From NCBI RefSeq assembly GCF_000718135.1, contig NZ_JOEM01000003.1, positions 248,001 through 312,000 on the forward strand: 64,000 nucleotides of DNA. The letters run 5' to 3'. The notes below the pieces were generated by a model. That model was given only the letters and a program-made list of their open reading frames with translations, had not been told where the DNA came from and searched no databases. The position numbers and the translations under genes are program-made. This document shows, piece by piece, positions 10,996 to 19,014 of this stretch (positions are counted from its first letter, which is position 1; each line of letters opens with the position of its first letter). This stretch comes from Streptomyces cyaneofuscatus (GTDB taxonomy: Bacteria > Actinomycetota > Actinomycetes > Streptomycetales > Streptomycetaceae).

Positions 10996-11844
10996 ATGGC
11001 GAAGCAGGCTCGCGCGGTGCAGACGTGGCGGTCGATCGTGGATGCCGCGGCGAGTGTCTTCGACGACTACGGCTACGAGCGTGCCGCCATCTCGGAGATC
11101 CTCCGCCGGGCCAAGGTGACCAAGGGGGCGTTGTACTTCCACTTCGCGTCCAAGGAGGCCATCGCCCAGGCGATCATGGACGAGCAGACCTCCACGGTCG
11201 ATTTCGCCCAGGAGGGATCGCCGCTCCAGTCGCTGGTGGACGGCGGCCAGCAGTTCGCCTACGCCCTGCGCCACAACGCCATGGCGCGCGCCGGGACCCG
11301 TCTCTCCATCGAAGGTGTCTTCCTCGGCGGGCCGCACCCCTGGGGCGACTGGATCGACGCGACGGCCCGGATGCTGGAGCTGGGCAAGGAGCGGGGCGAG
11401 GTGCTGCCGCATGTCGATCCGATGGTGTCTGCCAAGGTCATCGTGGCGTCGTTCACCGGTATCCAGCTGATATCGGAAGCCGACTCCGGGCGGGCGGATC
11501 TGCGCGAGCAGGTGGCCGAGATGTGGCGCCACCTTCTTCCGTCGATCGCCCACCCCGGTGTCATCGCCCACATCAAGCCGGAGGGCCGGGTGGATCTCGC
11601 GGCCCAGGCGCGCGAGAAGGCGGAGCAGGCCGAGCGGGAGGCCCGGGAGATCGCCGCCGCCGCGGAGGCGGCCCGTGGAACCGCCGCGGCCGGCCGGAAC
11701 GGCGGGGGCGGCCCGCGCGGTGGTGGGGCAGGTCGCGGTACGCGGGACCAGCCCGAGGGGGAAGGCGCCGAGGAACCTGCCGGGGCCGGGGCTGGGCCGG
11801 ATTCTGAGGTCGGGGCGACGGCGGCGGCCGGTGGGCGGATCTGA
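10996..11844 (+). CDS. TetR-family regulator, gamma-butyrolactone receptor homologue
   Basis: Protein of 282 aa. The N-terminal helix-turn-helix (RAAISEILRRAKVTKGALYFHF) and the following core resemble ArpA/ScbR/CprB receptors, which bind gamma-butyrolactones and derepress antibiotic and development genes. The C-terminal ~75 residues are an unusual low-complexity tail rich in Ala, Glu, Gly and Arg, beyond the ~215-residue family length. GGAGG lies just before the ATG. No AfsA-type butyrolactone synthase gene is nearby, so it is an orphan or pseudo-receptor. Its own promoter overlaps an inverted repeat. Confidence 0.85.
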   Translation: MAKQARAVQTWRSIVDAAASVFDDYGYERAAISEILRRAKVTKGALYFHFASKEAIAQAIMDEQTSTVDFAQEGSPLQSLVDGGQQFAYALRHNAMARAGTRLSIEGVFLGGPHPWGDWIDATARMLELGKERGEVLPHVDPMVSAKVIVASFTGIQLISEADSGRADLREQVAEMWRHLLPSIAHPGVIAHIKPEGRVDLAAQAREKAEQAEREAREIAAAAEAARGTAAAGRNGGGGPRGGGAGRGTRDQPEGEGAEEPAGAGAGPDSEVGATAAAGGRI

Positions 11845-11875
11845 CCGGACGGGCGGCTGTGCCGTGCTGTGCTTC

Positions 11876-11889
11876 GTTTCACGTGAAAC
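11876..11889. other. parS site
   Basis: Exact 14-bp palindrome GTTTCACGTGAAAC, the Streptomyces ParB-binding site. It lies in the intergenic space between the convergent GBL-receptor-like and azoreductase genes. Confidence 0.9.
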
Positions 11890-11928
11890 GTCCGGTTGCT
11901 CACGGCTGACGGCTGACTGCTCACAGAA

Positions 11929-11964
11929 CAGGACCGCGGAACTCGATCGAGTTCCGCGGCCCTG
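11929..11964. terminator. Terminator between convergent genes
   Basis: A perfect 26-bp palindromic core (CCGCGGAACTCG and its complement) is extended by four more pairs after one mismatch. It is followed on the plus strand by TTTTT, which is unusual in Streptomyces. It can end the TetR transcript and, in reverse, the azoreductase transcript. Confidence 0.9.
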
Positions 11965-11991
11965 TTTTTCGTTGTGGCGGTACCCGCCGGA

Positions 11992-12603
11992 TCAGGCGGC
12001 GAGGCGGGTGGCGAGGGCCTTGGCCTTCTGCCGGGCCTCGTCGAAGGCCTTGGCGCGGGAGGCCTCGGCGAGCGGGACCAGCTCGGCCATCGACGGCTGT
12101 GTGTGGGCGAGGGTCAGCTCCGGAACGATGAAGTCCACCTCGGCGGAGAACATGCTCGTGAGCAGCTTCTCCAAGTAATTCTGGACAAATTCGAAGTCCT
12201 CGCGCGGGGTGCCCGGCGCGTACGAGCCGCCGCGGCTGGCGACGACGGTCACCGGGGTCCCCGCGACGGGGGAGTCCGGTCCCGCGTTGTGCCCGACGAT
12301 GATCACTTGGTCCAGCCAGGCCTTGAGGGTCGACGGGATCGTGAAGTTGTACATCGGGGCGCCGATCAGGACGGCGTCCGCCGACGCCAGCTCCTCGGCG
12401 AGCTCCCGGCGCAGCGGGTCGTCAGCGCCCGCGACCACTGCTGCCGCGTGCAGGTGGGGTACCGGGTCGGCGGCGAGATCGCGGTGGACGACGGTCCCGT
12501 CCGGGTTCTCGTCGCGCCAGGCCTGGACGAACGCGGCGGTGACGTCCCGGGACGCGGAGCCCTGCGGGAGGACGGCGGAGTCGAGGTGCAGAAGCGTGGC
12601 CAT
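11992..12603 (-). CDS. azoR: FMN-dependent NADH:azo/quinone reductase
   Basis: Flavodoxin-fold oxidoreductase of 203 aa, close to the usual AzoR length. The N-terminal strand and phosphate-binding loop (LLHLDSAVLPQGSASRDVT) and the GAPMYNFTIPSTLKAWLDQV and SRGGSY motifs are typical of the AzoR family, which reduces quinones and azo compounds using NADH. The ATG at 12603 has GGAG 6 bp upstream; a GTG four codons earlier is less well placed. It is divergent from an HxlR regulator, the usual arrangement for an azoreductase induced by electrophiles such as quinones. Confidence 0.9.
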   Translation of the reverse strand: MATLLHLDSAVLPQGSASRDVTAAFVQAWRDENPDGTVVHRDLAADPVPHLHAAAVVAGADDPLRRELAEELASADAVLIGAPMYNFTIPSTLKAWLDQVIIVGHNAGPDSPVAGTPVTVVASRGGSYAPGTPREDFEFVQNYLEKLLTSMFSAEVDFIVPELTLAHTQPSMAELVPLAEASRAKAFDEARQKAKALATRLAA

Positions 12604-12683
12604 GGGGATCTCCACAGAGAGCGAAGGGGATGGGTGGCGGCGGATGACGGGCGCGCCACCCCTTTCCGTACGTAACTACTAAT

Positions 12684-12732
12684 AGCATAGTCCCTTACTT
12701 TTCATAAGTGACCTACGGTGGCGCAGTACCCT
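12684..12732. promoter_or_regulatory. Divergent promoters and possible HxlR operator
   Basis: This is a locally AT-rich stretch in a GC-rich genome. TATGCT on the minus strand (12684-12689) is a candidate -10 for the azoreductase. TACCCT (12727-12732) ends 6 bp before the HxlR ATG and would give a leaderless transcript. The near-palindrome ACTT-N5-AAGT (12697-12709) lies between them and is a plausible regulator site. Confidence 0.5.
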
Positions 12733-12738
12733 GGGGGT

Positions 12739-13092
12739 ATGGCAGATCACAGCGAGCAGACCTGTCGGCGGGTCGATGTGGGCATCAGTCGCGTCTTCGA
12801 GCTGTTCGGCAAGCGCTGGACCGGGCCGATCGTCTCGGTGCTGCTCCAGCGGCCTGTGCACTTCGCGGAGTTGCGCCGCGCGATTCCCGGGATCAGCGAG
12901 CGCATGCTCTCGGACCGGCTGACCGAGCTCGGGGCGGCCGGTCTGGTGATCCGTGAGGTCGACGAGGGGCCGCCGCTGCGCGTCGCGTACCGGCTCACCG
13001 AGGCCGGCGCCGCGATGGAGCCTGCGCTCAAGGAGCTCGGGCAGTGGGCGGACACGTACCTCGGGGAACCGGAGCCGGGCACCGGCTGCTGA
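12739..13092 (+). CDS. HxlR-family winged-helix regulator
   Basis: Small DNA-binding protein of 117 aa made of one HxlR domain: LFGKRWTGPIV, HFAELRRAIPGISERMLSDRLTEL and a wing ending RVAYRLTEAG. A cysteine near the N-terminus (EQTCRR) is typical of HxlR/QorR/YodB regulators that sense quinones or aldehydes by thiol modification. The ATG at 12739 has a TANNNT hexamer at -12 and a weak Shine-Dalgarno, suggesting a leaderless mRNA. The neighbouring divergent azoreductase is the likely target. Confidence 0.88.
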   Translation: MADHSEQTCRRVDVGISRVFELFGKRWTGPIVSVLLQRPVHFAELRRAIPGISERMLSDRLTELGAAGLVIREVDEGPPLRVAYRLTEAGAAMEPALKELGQWADTYLGEPEPGTGC

Positions 13093-13110
13093 GACCTCCG
13101 CTGAGACGTC

Positions 13111-13150
13111 CGACGAGGGCTCCGACGAGGGCTCCGACGAGGGCTCCGAC
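13111..13150. repeat. Three tandem 12-bp repeats
   Basis: The unit CGACGAGGGCTC occurs three times in a row (13111-13146) with a partial fourth copy, just after the HxlR stop. It has no spacers and is a simple minisatellite. Confidence 0.8.
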
Positions 13151-13230
13151 CGGTGCTTACGGCCGCGGGGGGAACGGCGGTACGGTCGTGCTCGGTCGGA
13201 GAGTTGACGAGGCGGGGGAGGCGACGCTCC

Positions 13231-14703
13231 ATGGGCGTCATCGAAGGCGTGGGCGTGAGCGGCGCGGGGGCGGGCCCCGGTGCTGGAGCGGCTCCGGAAG
13301 AGCGGCTCGCGGGGGCGGAGCCCCGTATACCGGTCGTGCCCGGGTTCGCCCGGCGCGGGGAGGCGGGTTCCGCCAAGGCCGCGGGCAGGGCGCTCCGCGA
13401 CCGGGTTCCGCGTTCCGCGCACGGTTCGCTGGTCCTGCCGTCGGGCCGTCCCGACGCGGTGCGGGCCGTCGAGGAGTCCAACCGGGGCCGGGTGCCGGGG
13501 CTCACGCCGATCCGGGTGGGGCGGATGGCCGCCTCGCCCTTCGCCTTCCTGCGCGGCTCGGCCGGGCTGATGGCCCACGACCTGATGGGGACCCCGGTCA
13601 CCGGGGTGGGCGCCCAGCTCTGCGGCGACGCGCATGCGGCCAACTTCGGTCTCTACGGCGATGCCCGGGGCAACCTGGTCATCGACCTCAACGACTTCGA
13701 CGAGACCGTCTTCGGCCCCTGGGAGTGGGACCTCAAGCGGCTCGCCACCTCGCTCGTGCTGGCGGGCCGGGCCGCCGGGGCGAACGAGGAGACCTGCCGC
13801 AAGGGCGCGTACGACACCGTCGGCGCCTACCGGCGCACCATGCGGCTGCTGGCGCGGCTGCCCGCGCTCGACGCCTGGAACGCCATCGCGGACGAGGAGC
13901 TCGTCTCGCACACGGACGCCCGGGACCTGGTCGGCACCCTGGAGAAGGTCTCGGAGAAGGCCCGCAGGAACACCAGCGCCCGGTTCGCCGCCCGGTCCAC
14001 GGAGGACTGCCTCGACGGCGGCCGGCGCTTCGTCGACGCCCTGCCGGTGCTGCGCCGGGTGCCGGACGCGGAGGCCTCGGCGGTCGCGGCGGGGCTCGGC
14101 GCCTACCTCTCCACCATCTCCGAGGACCGGGTGCCCCTGCTGGCGCGGTACGCGATCCACGACGTGGCGTTCCGCGTGGTCGGCACCGGCAGCGTCGGGA
14201 CCCGGTCGTACGTGGTGCTGCTGCTCGACCACCGTGGGGAACCGCTGGTCCTCCAGGTGAAGGAGGCACGTCCGTCGGTCCTGGCGCCGTATCTGCCGGC
14301 GGTCGGCTTCGAGGCGCCGCAGGAGGAGCACGAGGGCCGTCGGGTGGTGCTGGGCCAGAAGCGGATGCAGGTCGTCAGCGACATCCTGCTCGGCTGGACG
14401 GACGTGGACGGCAGGCCGTACCAGGTGCGCCAGTTCCGTAACCGCAAGGGCAGCGTGGACCCCGCCGCGCTCACCGTCGAACAGGTCGACGACTACGGCC
14501 GGATGACCGGGGCCCTGCTGGCCCGCGCCCACTCCCACAGCGCCGATCCCCGGCTGCTCGCGGGCTACTGCGGCAAGAACGACGAGCTCGACGCGGCGGT
14601 GGCCGACTTCGCGGTGGCCTATGCGGACCGTACGGAGGCGGACCACGCGGAGCTGGAGCGGGCGATCAAGGCGGGCCGGGTGGCCGCCGAGCGGGGCGTA
14701 TGA
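13231..14703 (+). CDS. DUF2252-domain protein
   Basis: This 490-aa protein belongs to the DUF2252 family, which has a distant kinase or aminoglycoside-phosphotransferase-like fold. The sequence shows CGDAHAANFG and DLNDFDE, reminiscent of the catalytic HGD...N and D motifs of APH enzymes. Substrate and function are unknown. The first ~45 residues are Gly/Ala-rich and probably disordered. The ATG at 13231 was chosen because GGGAGG lies about 9 bp upstream; a longer frame from 13153 lacks this support. No operon partner is evident. Confidence 0.85.
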   Translation: MGVIEGVGVSGAGAGPGAGAAPEERLAGAEPRIPVVPGFARRGEAGSAKAAGRALRDRVPRSAHGSLVLPSGRPDAVRAVEESNRGRVPGLTPIRVGRMAASPFAFLRGSAGLMAHDLMGTPVTGVGAQLCGDAHAANFGLYGDARGNLVIDLNDFDETVFGPWEWDLKRLATSLVLAGRAAGANEETCRKGAYDTVGAYRRTMRLLARLPALDAWNAIADEELVSHTDARDLVGTLEKVSEKARRNTSARFAARSTEDCLDGGRRFVDALPVLRRVPDAEASAVAAGLGAYLSTISEDRVPLLARYAIHDVAFRVVGTGSVGTRSYVVLLLDHRGEPLVLQVKEARPSVLAPYLPAVGFEAPQEEHEGRRVVLGQKRMQVVSDILLGWTDVDGRPYQVRQFRNRKGSVDPAALTVEQVDDYGRMTGALLARAHSHSADPRLLAGYCGKNDELDAAVADFAVAYADRTEADHAELERAIKAGRVAAERGV

Positions 14704-14819
14704 GGGCGCAGCGGTGACCTGCTCCGGCCCGGTGTCCGCTGCGCCGGGCCGGGGGCGGGGACCGTGCGCTTACGGGCCGTGCGGTACGGGGCGTGCGGCC
14801 GTGGCCATACGCTGGACGG

Positions 14820-15716
14820 GTGACCCACGAAGCCGCCGGGGTGCCTCCCACCCGGAACGATGATGACCGGCAGGACGACGACCGGCCCGCCGAGCCGCAG
14901 CAGCCCGCACCGGAAGCCGCTGCTTCAGCAGGAGACGCCGCGCCGCGTCCCGAGGCGCGGCTGGCCAAGGCCGTGCAGGCCGCCGAGCAGGCGCTGATCG
15001 AGTTCGAGATCGCGGTGGAGACCTTCCGGGTGGAGGTCGAGAACTTCTCCCGGCTGCACCACCAGAAGCTCGGCCCGATGTACGCGCGCCTCGACGAGCT
15101 GGACGCGCAGATCGCCGAGGCGCGGGCCGCGAAGACCGGTGACCCCGAGGACCTGCGCAAGGCCAAGGAAGCGCGGGACATCGTCATGCCGATGCCCGGC
15201 GTCGACGAGCTCTTCCACGACTGGATGGACTCCGACGGGCTCTCCCCCGAGGCGTCCGCCATGCTCACCGAGCAGCCCGTACGGCCGCCGAAGCGGGTCA
15301 GGCCGAGCGAGGAGGCCCGCAAGCTCTACCGTGAGCTGGCCCGCAAGGCCCACCCGGACCTGGCCCAGGACGAGCCGGAGCGGGAGCGCCGGGACGAGTT
15401 CATCACCCGCGTGAACGCCGCCTACGGGCGCGGTGACGTCGAGCTGCTCAAGGAGCTGGCGGCCGAGTGGGCGGCGGGCCCGGCCCGGCCGCTCGCCCCG
15501 CTCAGTGAGAGCGAGGAGCTCTACGCCCGCCTTGAGTGGCTCAGCAGGCGCAAGGAGCTGCTCACGGTGCTCGCCAAGGAGCTGGAGGAGGGCGCGATCG
15601 GCTCGATGCTCCGGATGGCTCCCGACGACCCGGACCAGCTGCTGGAGGACATCGGGGAGCAGCTGCTGGGCGAGGTGTCCCGGCGGGAGGCCGAGCTCGC
15701 GGAGCTGGTGCAGTAG
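14820..15716 (+). CDS. J-domain-like protein with coiled coil
   Basis: A 298-aa protein of uncertain role. Residues 1-45 are acidic and disordered, and residues 45-110 look like a coiled coil. Residues about 165-215 resemble a J domain with the diagnostic HPD at 178-180 (ARKAHPDLAQ), followed by VNAAYGRGDV. A helical C-terminal region ends the protein. J domains stimulate DnaK ATPase, so a co-chaperone role is possible, but the helix before HPD is short and the family is not a canonical DnaJ. The GTG start has TACGCT exactly at -12 and no Shine-Dalgarno, so the mRNA is probably leaderless. Confidence 0.75.
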   Translation: MTHEAAGVPPTRNDDDRQDDDRPAEPQQPAPEAAASAGDAAPRPEARLAKAVQAAEQALIEFEIAVETFRVEVENFSRLHHQKLGPMYARLDELDAQIAEARAAKTGDPEDLRKAKEARDIVMPMPGVDELFHDWMDSDGLSPEASAMLTEQPVRPPKRVRPSEEARKLYRELARKAHPDLAQDEPERERRDEFITRVNAAYGRGDVELLKELAAEWAAGPARPLAPLSESEELYARLEWLSRRKELLTVLAKELEEGAIGSMLRMAPDDPDQLLEDIGEQLLGEVSRREAELAELVQ

Positions 15717-15785
15717 CGTTCCCGGTGACTTGGGGGGTCTCCGGCGGACCCCCGGCCCGCGTACGTACGAGAGAAGGCATGACCC

Positions 15786-16130
15786 ATGAATTTCGCCCCG
15801 CTGCCCTCGGTGGACGTCGCTCAGGTGCCGCTCGACGGCCTGGTCCTGGACGTCCGCGAGAACGACGAATGGGCGGCCGGTCATGTCGAGGGCGCGCTGC
15901 ACATCCCGATGAGCGACTTCGTGGGCCGGTTCGGTGAGCTGACGGAGGCCGCCGGGGACGGCCGTCGCGTCCATGTGATGTGCCGGGTCGGCGGCCGGTC
16001 CGCCCAGGTCACGCAGTACCTGGTCCAGCAGGGGATCGACGCGGTCAACATCGACGGCGGCATGCTCGCCTGGGACGGGGCCGGGCGCCCGATGGTGACG
16101 GACGACGGGGCGTCGGCCTTCGTCCTCTGA
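15786..16130 (+). CDS. Single-domain rhodanese
   Basis: A 114-aa protein made of one rhodanese domain. The active-site loop carries Cys66 (VMCRVGGRS) after the conserved LDVRENDEW and GHVEGALHIP motifs. These proteins carry persulfide sulfur on the cysteine and donate it in sulfur metabolism or detoxification. The ATG follows GAGAGAAGG with suitable spacing. It begins 69 bp after the J-domain gene and may share its transcript. Confidence 0.9.
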   Translation: MNFAPLPSVDVAQVPLDGLVLDVRENDEWAAGHVEGALHIPMSDFVGRFGELTEAAGDGRRVHVMCRVGGRSAQVTQYLVQQGIDAVNIDGGMLAWDGAGRPMVTDDGASAFVL

Positions 16131-16132
16131 GC

Positions 16133-16180
16133 CCTTCCTGCGGGCTCTCCGCCTCTGGGTCCTTCCTGCGGGCTCTCCGC
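16133..16180. repeat. 20-bp direct repeat
   Basis: An identical 20-bp sequence beginning CCTTCCTGCGGG occurs at 16133-16152 and 16161-16180 in the gap between the rhodanese stop and the acyl-CoA dehydrogenase stop. It contains no strong hairpin. Confidence 0.7.
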
Positions 16181-16181
16181 G

Positions 16182-17330
16182 TCAGGCCAGTGGGTGGGCG
16201 GCCAGCAGGTCGCCCAGTGCCTCCTCGTGGGCCGCCGCCGGGCCGAGGGAGAGCTCGATCTGCTTCGCCCAGGCGTGGAAGCGGTGCAGCGGGTAGTCGG
16301 TGTCCGCGCCGAAGCCGCCGTGCAGGTGCTGGGCGGTCTGCACGATGCGGCGCACCCCGTCGGAGGCCCAGATCTTCGCCACGGCGATGTCGCCCGCGGC
16401 GGGCAGCGGGCCTCCGGCGCCGGTGGAGATCCGCCAGGCGGCCTGCCAGAGCGTCACCTCCATGGCCCGCAGGTCGATGTACCGGTCGGCGGCCTGCACC
16501 GCCACCGCCTGGAACGTGGCGACGGGAAACCCGAACTGCTCGCGCTTCCCGGTGTATTCGGCGGTCATCGCGAGCACCCGCTCGCCCAGACCGAGCGCCA
16601 GCGCGCAGGTCCCCGTGGTGAGCAGGTCCCGCAGCCACTCCCAGGCTCCGGGCGCGTCGATCAGTTCGCGCGCCTCCACCTGTACGCCGTCGAGCCGCAC
16701 CTCCGCCAGGCGTTCGCCGCTGGTGGAGACCTGGTCCGCGAGGGTGACGCCCTGGCGGGCGGGGTCCACGAGGGCCAGGACGGCCCGCCCCTCGCCGGTG
16801 TGGGCGGGGACGGCTATCCGGTCGGCCACCTGGGCCCAGGGGACCGCCGACTGCACGCCGTCCAGCACCCAGCCCGAAGGAGCGGCCCCGGGGCCCTCCG
16901 GCCGTGCGGTGACGGCGAGTTCGGCCGGGTCATGGCCCGTGCGCCCGTTGGCCCCGGCGGTCAGGACCAGCTCGCCCCCGGCGGCCCGGGGCAGGAGCTC
17001 CGCCGCGAGGCTGCCCTCCCCGTACCGCTCGATGGTCATGGCGACCGCGCAGCTCTCCAGCAGCGGGACCCTGGCCAGGACCTTGGCCGACTCGCGCAGC
17101 ACCAGGAAGAGCGCGACCGGGTCGAGCCCGGCGCCGCCGTAGTCCTCCGAGAGCGTGAGGCCGAGCAGGTCCGAGCCCGCGAGCTCGCCCCACAGCCGGC
17201 GGTCGATGTCCTCGGCCACGGCCCCCGGCGTCAGGGCGGGGCTGGGCACGCTGTCGGGCGCGACGCCGGAGAAGACCGCCCGGGCCGCCTCCACGGCTGC
17301 CTGCTGTTCCTCGGTGAAGGTGAAGTCCAC
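16182..17330 (-). CDS. Acyl-CoA dehydrogenase, possibly steroid side-chain type
   Basis: Flavoenzyme of 382 aa that introduces a trans-2 double bond in an acyl-CoA. The N-terminal helical domain (FTFTEEQQAAVEAARAVF), beta domain and C-terminal helical domain are in order. At the place where many acyl-CoA dehydrogenases carry the catalytic Glu the sequence reads GGFGADTDYPLHR, so the usual Glu is not obvious. Actinobacterial ChsE-type enzymes form heterotetramers in which one subunit lacks the base. GTG start with GGGAGG 9 bp upstream. Two KstR-like palindromes lie upstream, consistent with a sterol or long-chain substrate. Confidence 0.85.
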   Translation of the reverse strand: MDFTFTEEQQAAVEAARAVFSGVAPDSVPSPALTPGAVAEDIDRRLWGELAGSDLLGLTLSEDYGGAGLDPVALFLVLRESAKVLARVPLLESCAVAMTIERYGEGSLAAELLPRAAGGELVLTAGANGRTGHDPAELAVTARPEGPGAAPSGWVLDGVQSAVPWAQVADRIAVPAHTGEGRAVLALVDPARQGVTLADQVSTSGERLAEVRLDGVQVEARELIDAPGAWEWLRDLLTTGTCALALGLGERVLAMTAEYTGKREQFGFPVATFQAVAVQAADRYIDLRAMEVTLWQAAWRISTGAGGPLPAAGDIAVAKIWASDGVRRIVQTAQHLHGGFGADTDYPLHRFHAWAKQIELSLGPAAAHEEALGDLLAAHPLA

Positions 17331-17387
17331 TGTCCCGGCCTCCCGTTGGCGCCTTGAAACCCGAACCTTCCTGGCGGGCCGTCAAGA

Positions 17388-17421
17388 TAGAACAGGTTCT
17401 AGGAGAAGGGAACAGGTTCTA
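17388..17421. promoter_or_regulatory. Two KstR-like operators
   Basis: TAGAAC-AG-GTTCTA (17388-17401) is a perfect inverted repeat. GGGAAC-AG-GTTCTA (17408-17421) is a second copy with one degraded arm, spaced by 20 bp. They match the TetR-family KstR consensus (TAGAACNNGTTCTA) known from mycobacterial cholesterol genes. On the minus strand a TTGACG -35 (17379-17384) begins just inside the first copy, so a bound repressor would block the acyl-CoA dehydrogenase promoter. Confidence 0.65.
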
Positions 17422-17457
17422 CGGGAAGGGCGAGCCCGCTGCGGTAAGGGCGCGGTG

Positions 17458-18516
17458 TCAGCGGTCGAAGTCCAGCTCCACTTCCGGGGTGAGCGGATGC
17501 GACTGGCAGGCCAGCACGAAGCCCGCGTCCGTCTCCTCCGGCTCCAGCGCGAAGTTCCGCTCCATCCGGACCTTTCCCGAGACCAGGAACGCCCGGCAGG
17601 TCCCGCACACCCCGCCCTTGCAGGCGTACGGAGCGTCCGAGCGGCTCCGCAGCACCGTTTCCAGCAGCGACTCCGTGTCCTGGACGGGCCAGCTGCCGGA
17701 ACGGCCGTGCAGGGTGGCCGTCAGCGTGGCGTCGGAGGGTGCGGCGACCTTGACGACCGTGACATCGGACGGGCCGTCGTCGACGTGGAAGATCTCCTGG
17801 TGGACCCGGGCCCGGTCGACGTCCAGCGCGCGCAGGGCCTTCTCCGTCCCCCGTACGAGACCGAGCGGCCCGCACAGGAACCAGCCGTCCACCTCCGCCA
17901 CCGGGAGCACCGCCGGCAGCAGGGCGGTGAGCCGCTCGGTGTCCAGGCGGCCCGAGGGGAGCCCGGCCGACTGCTCCTCCCGGGAGAGGGCGGTGATCAG
18001 CTGGAAGCGGTCCGGATAACGGTCCTTGAGGTCGGCCACCTCGTCCAGGAACATCGTGGAGGCCGCCGTGCGGTCGCTGCGGATCAGGCAGAACCGCGCC
18101 TTCTCCTCCCGCGCCAGGAGGGTGGCCGCCATCGACAGCACCGGCGTGATCCCGCTGCCGCCGACGACCGCCGCGAAGAGGCCCGGACGCGGCTCCAGCA
18201 CGAAGCGGCCCATCGGAGGCATGGCCTCCACCTGGTCCCCGACGGACAGCTCCTTCAGGGCGTAGGTGGAGAACGCCCCGCCCTCGACCCCGCGGATGCC
18301 GACCCGGACCACCGGCTCGGCGGGCTGCTCGGTGGCCGGTGCGCAGATCGAGTACGAGCGGCGGATCTCCTTGCCGTCCACGCTGAAGCGCACGTTGAGG
18401 TGCTGGCCCGGCTTGTGGCGGAAGGTCTCGCGGAGCTCGGCCGGCACGGCGAAGGTCACGGCCACCGCATCGTCCGTGATCCGTTCGATCGCGCTGACCC
18501 GGAGCGGATGGAACAT
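17458..18516 (-). CDS. paaE: 1,2-phenylacetyl-CoA epoxidase reductase subunit PaaE
   Basis: NADPH-dependent electron donor (352 aa) for the PaaABCD oxygenase. It has an N-terminal FAD domain (RRSYSIC at 52-58), an NAD-binding domain (VVGGSGITPVLSM) and a C-terminal plant-type [2Fe-2S] domain with Cys299, Cys304, Cys307 and Cys337. Length and domain order are those of PaaE. Its ATG lies immediately next to the paaD stop, so translation is coupled within paaABCDE. Confidence 0.95.
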   Translation of the reverse strand: MFHPLRVSAIERITDDAVAVTFAVPAELRETFRHKPGQHLNVRFSVDGKEIRRSYSICAPATEQPAEPVVRVGIRGVEGGAFSTYALKELSVGDQVEAMPPMGRFVLEPRPGLFAAVVGGSGITPVLSMAATLLAREEKARFCLIRSDRTAASTMFLDEVADLKDRYPDRFQLITALSREEQSAGLPSGRLDTERLTALLPAVLPVAEVDGWFLCGPLGLVRGTEKALRALDVDRARVHQEIFHVDDGPSDVTVVKVAAPSDATLTATLHGRSGSWPVQDTESLLETVLRSRSDAPYACKGGVCGTCRAFLVSGKVRMERNFALEPEETDAGFVLACQSHPLTPEVELDFDR

Positions 18517-19014
18517 CTACAACTCCTTGAAGTGGTCGAACGGTTCGCGGCAGGCGACGCAGCGGCGCAGGGCCTTGCACGCCGTGGAGGAGAACCGGCT
18601 GAGCAGCTCCGTCTCCGTGGAGCCGCAGTGCGGGCAGCGCACCGAGAGCGTCAGGGGAACCGGGCCGCCGTCGGCGCTGTGGGCGCGCGGGGGCGCTATG
18701 CCGAACTCGGCGAGCTTGCGGCGGCCTTCGGCGCTGATGTCGTCGGTCGACCAGGCCGGTGCGAGCACCGTGACCACGGAGACCTCGGGCACACCGTTCT
18801 CGTGGAGCACCCGCTCGATGTCGGCGGACATGGCCTCGATCGCCGGGCAGCCGGTGTACGTCGGGGTGAGCCGGACCGTCACCCGGCCCGGGCCCTCCAC
18901 GTCCACGCCGCGCAGGACGCCGAGCTCGGCCAGGGTCAGCACCGGCAGCTCGGGGTCCGGGACGGAACCGGCGAGGGTGCGCAGCTCCGCCTCCAGCGGG
19001 GTGTCGGTCACCAT
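18517..19014 (-). CDS. paaD: Phenylacetyl-CoA epoxidase maturation protein PaaD
   Basis: A 165-aa protein with the MIP18/DUF59-like domain (VPDPELPVLTLAELGVLRGV), the TPTYTGCPAIEAM motif, and a C-terminal metal-binding segment with two Cys pairs (CPHCGSTE and ACKALRRCVAC). PaaD is needed to assemble the epoxidase and is thought to help Fe-S insertion. The ATG at 19014 overlaps the paaC stop by 7 bp. A GTG one codon later, at 19011, would give the 4-bp GTGA overlap seen elsewhere in this operon and is an equally good start. Confidence 0.93.
   Translation of the reverse strand: MVTDTPLEAELRTLAGSVPDPELPVLTLAELGVLRGVDVEGPGRVTVRLTPTYTGCPAIEAMSADIERVLHENGVPEVSVVTVLAPAWSTDDISAEGRRKLAEFGIAPPRAHSADGGPVPLTLSVRCPHCGSTETELLSRFSSTACKALRRCVACREPFDHFKEL

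Noticed and set aside
13111..13150. Possible CRISPR array or regulatory repeats
   Set aside because: Units are only 12 bp and contiguous, without spacers. It is a simple tandem repeat.
12679..14646. A minus-strand open frame of about 655 codons opposite HxlR and DUF2252
   Set aside because: It is a shadow of the two plus-strand genes with recognisable domains; its translation has no known domain.
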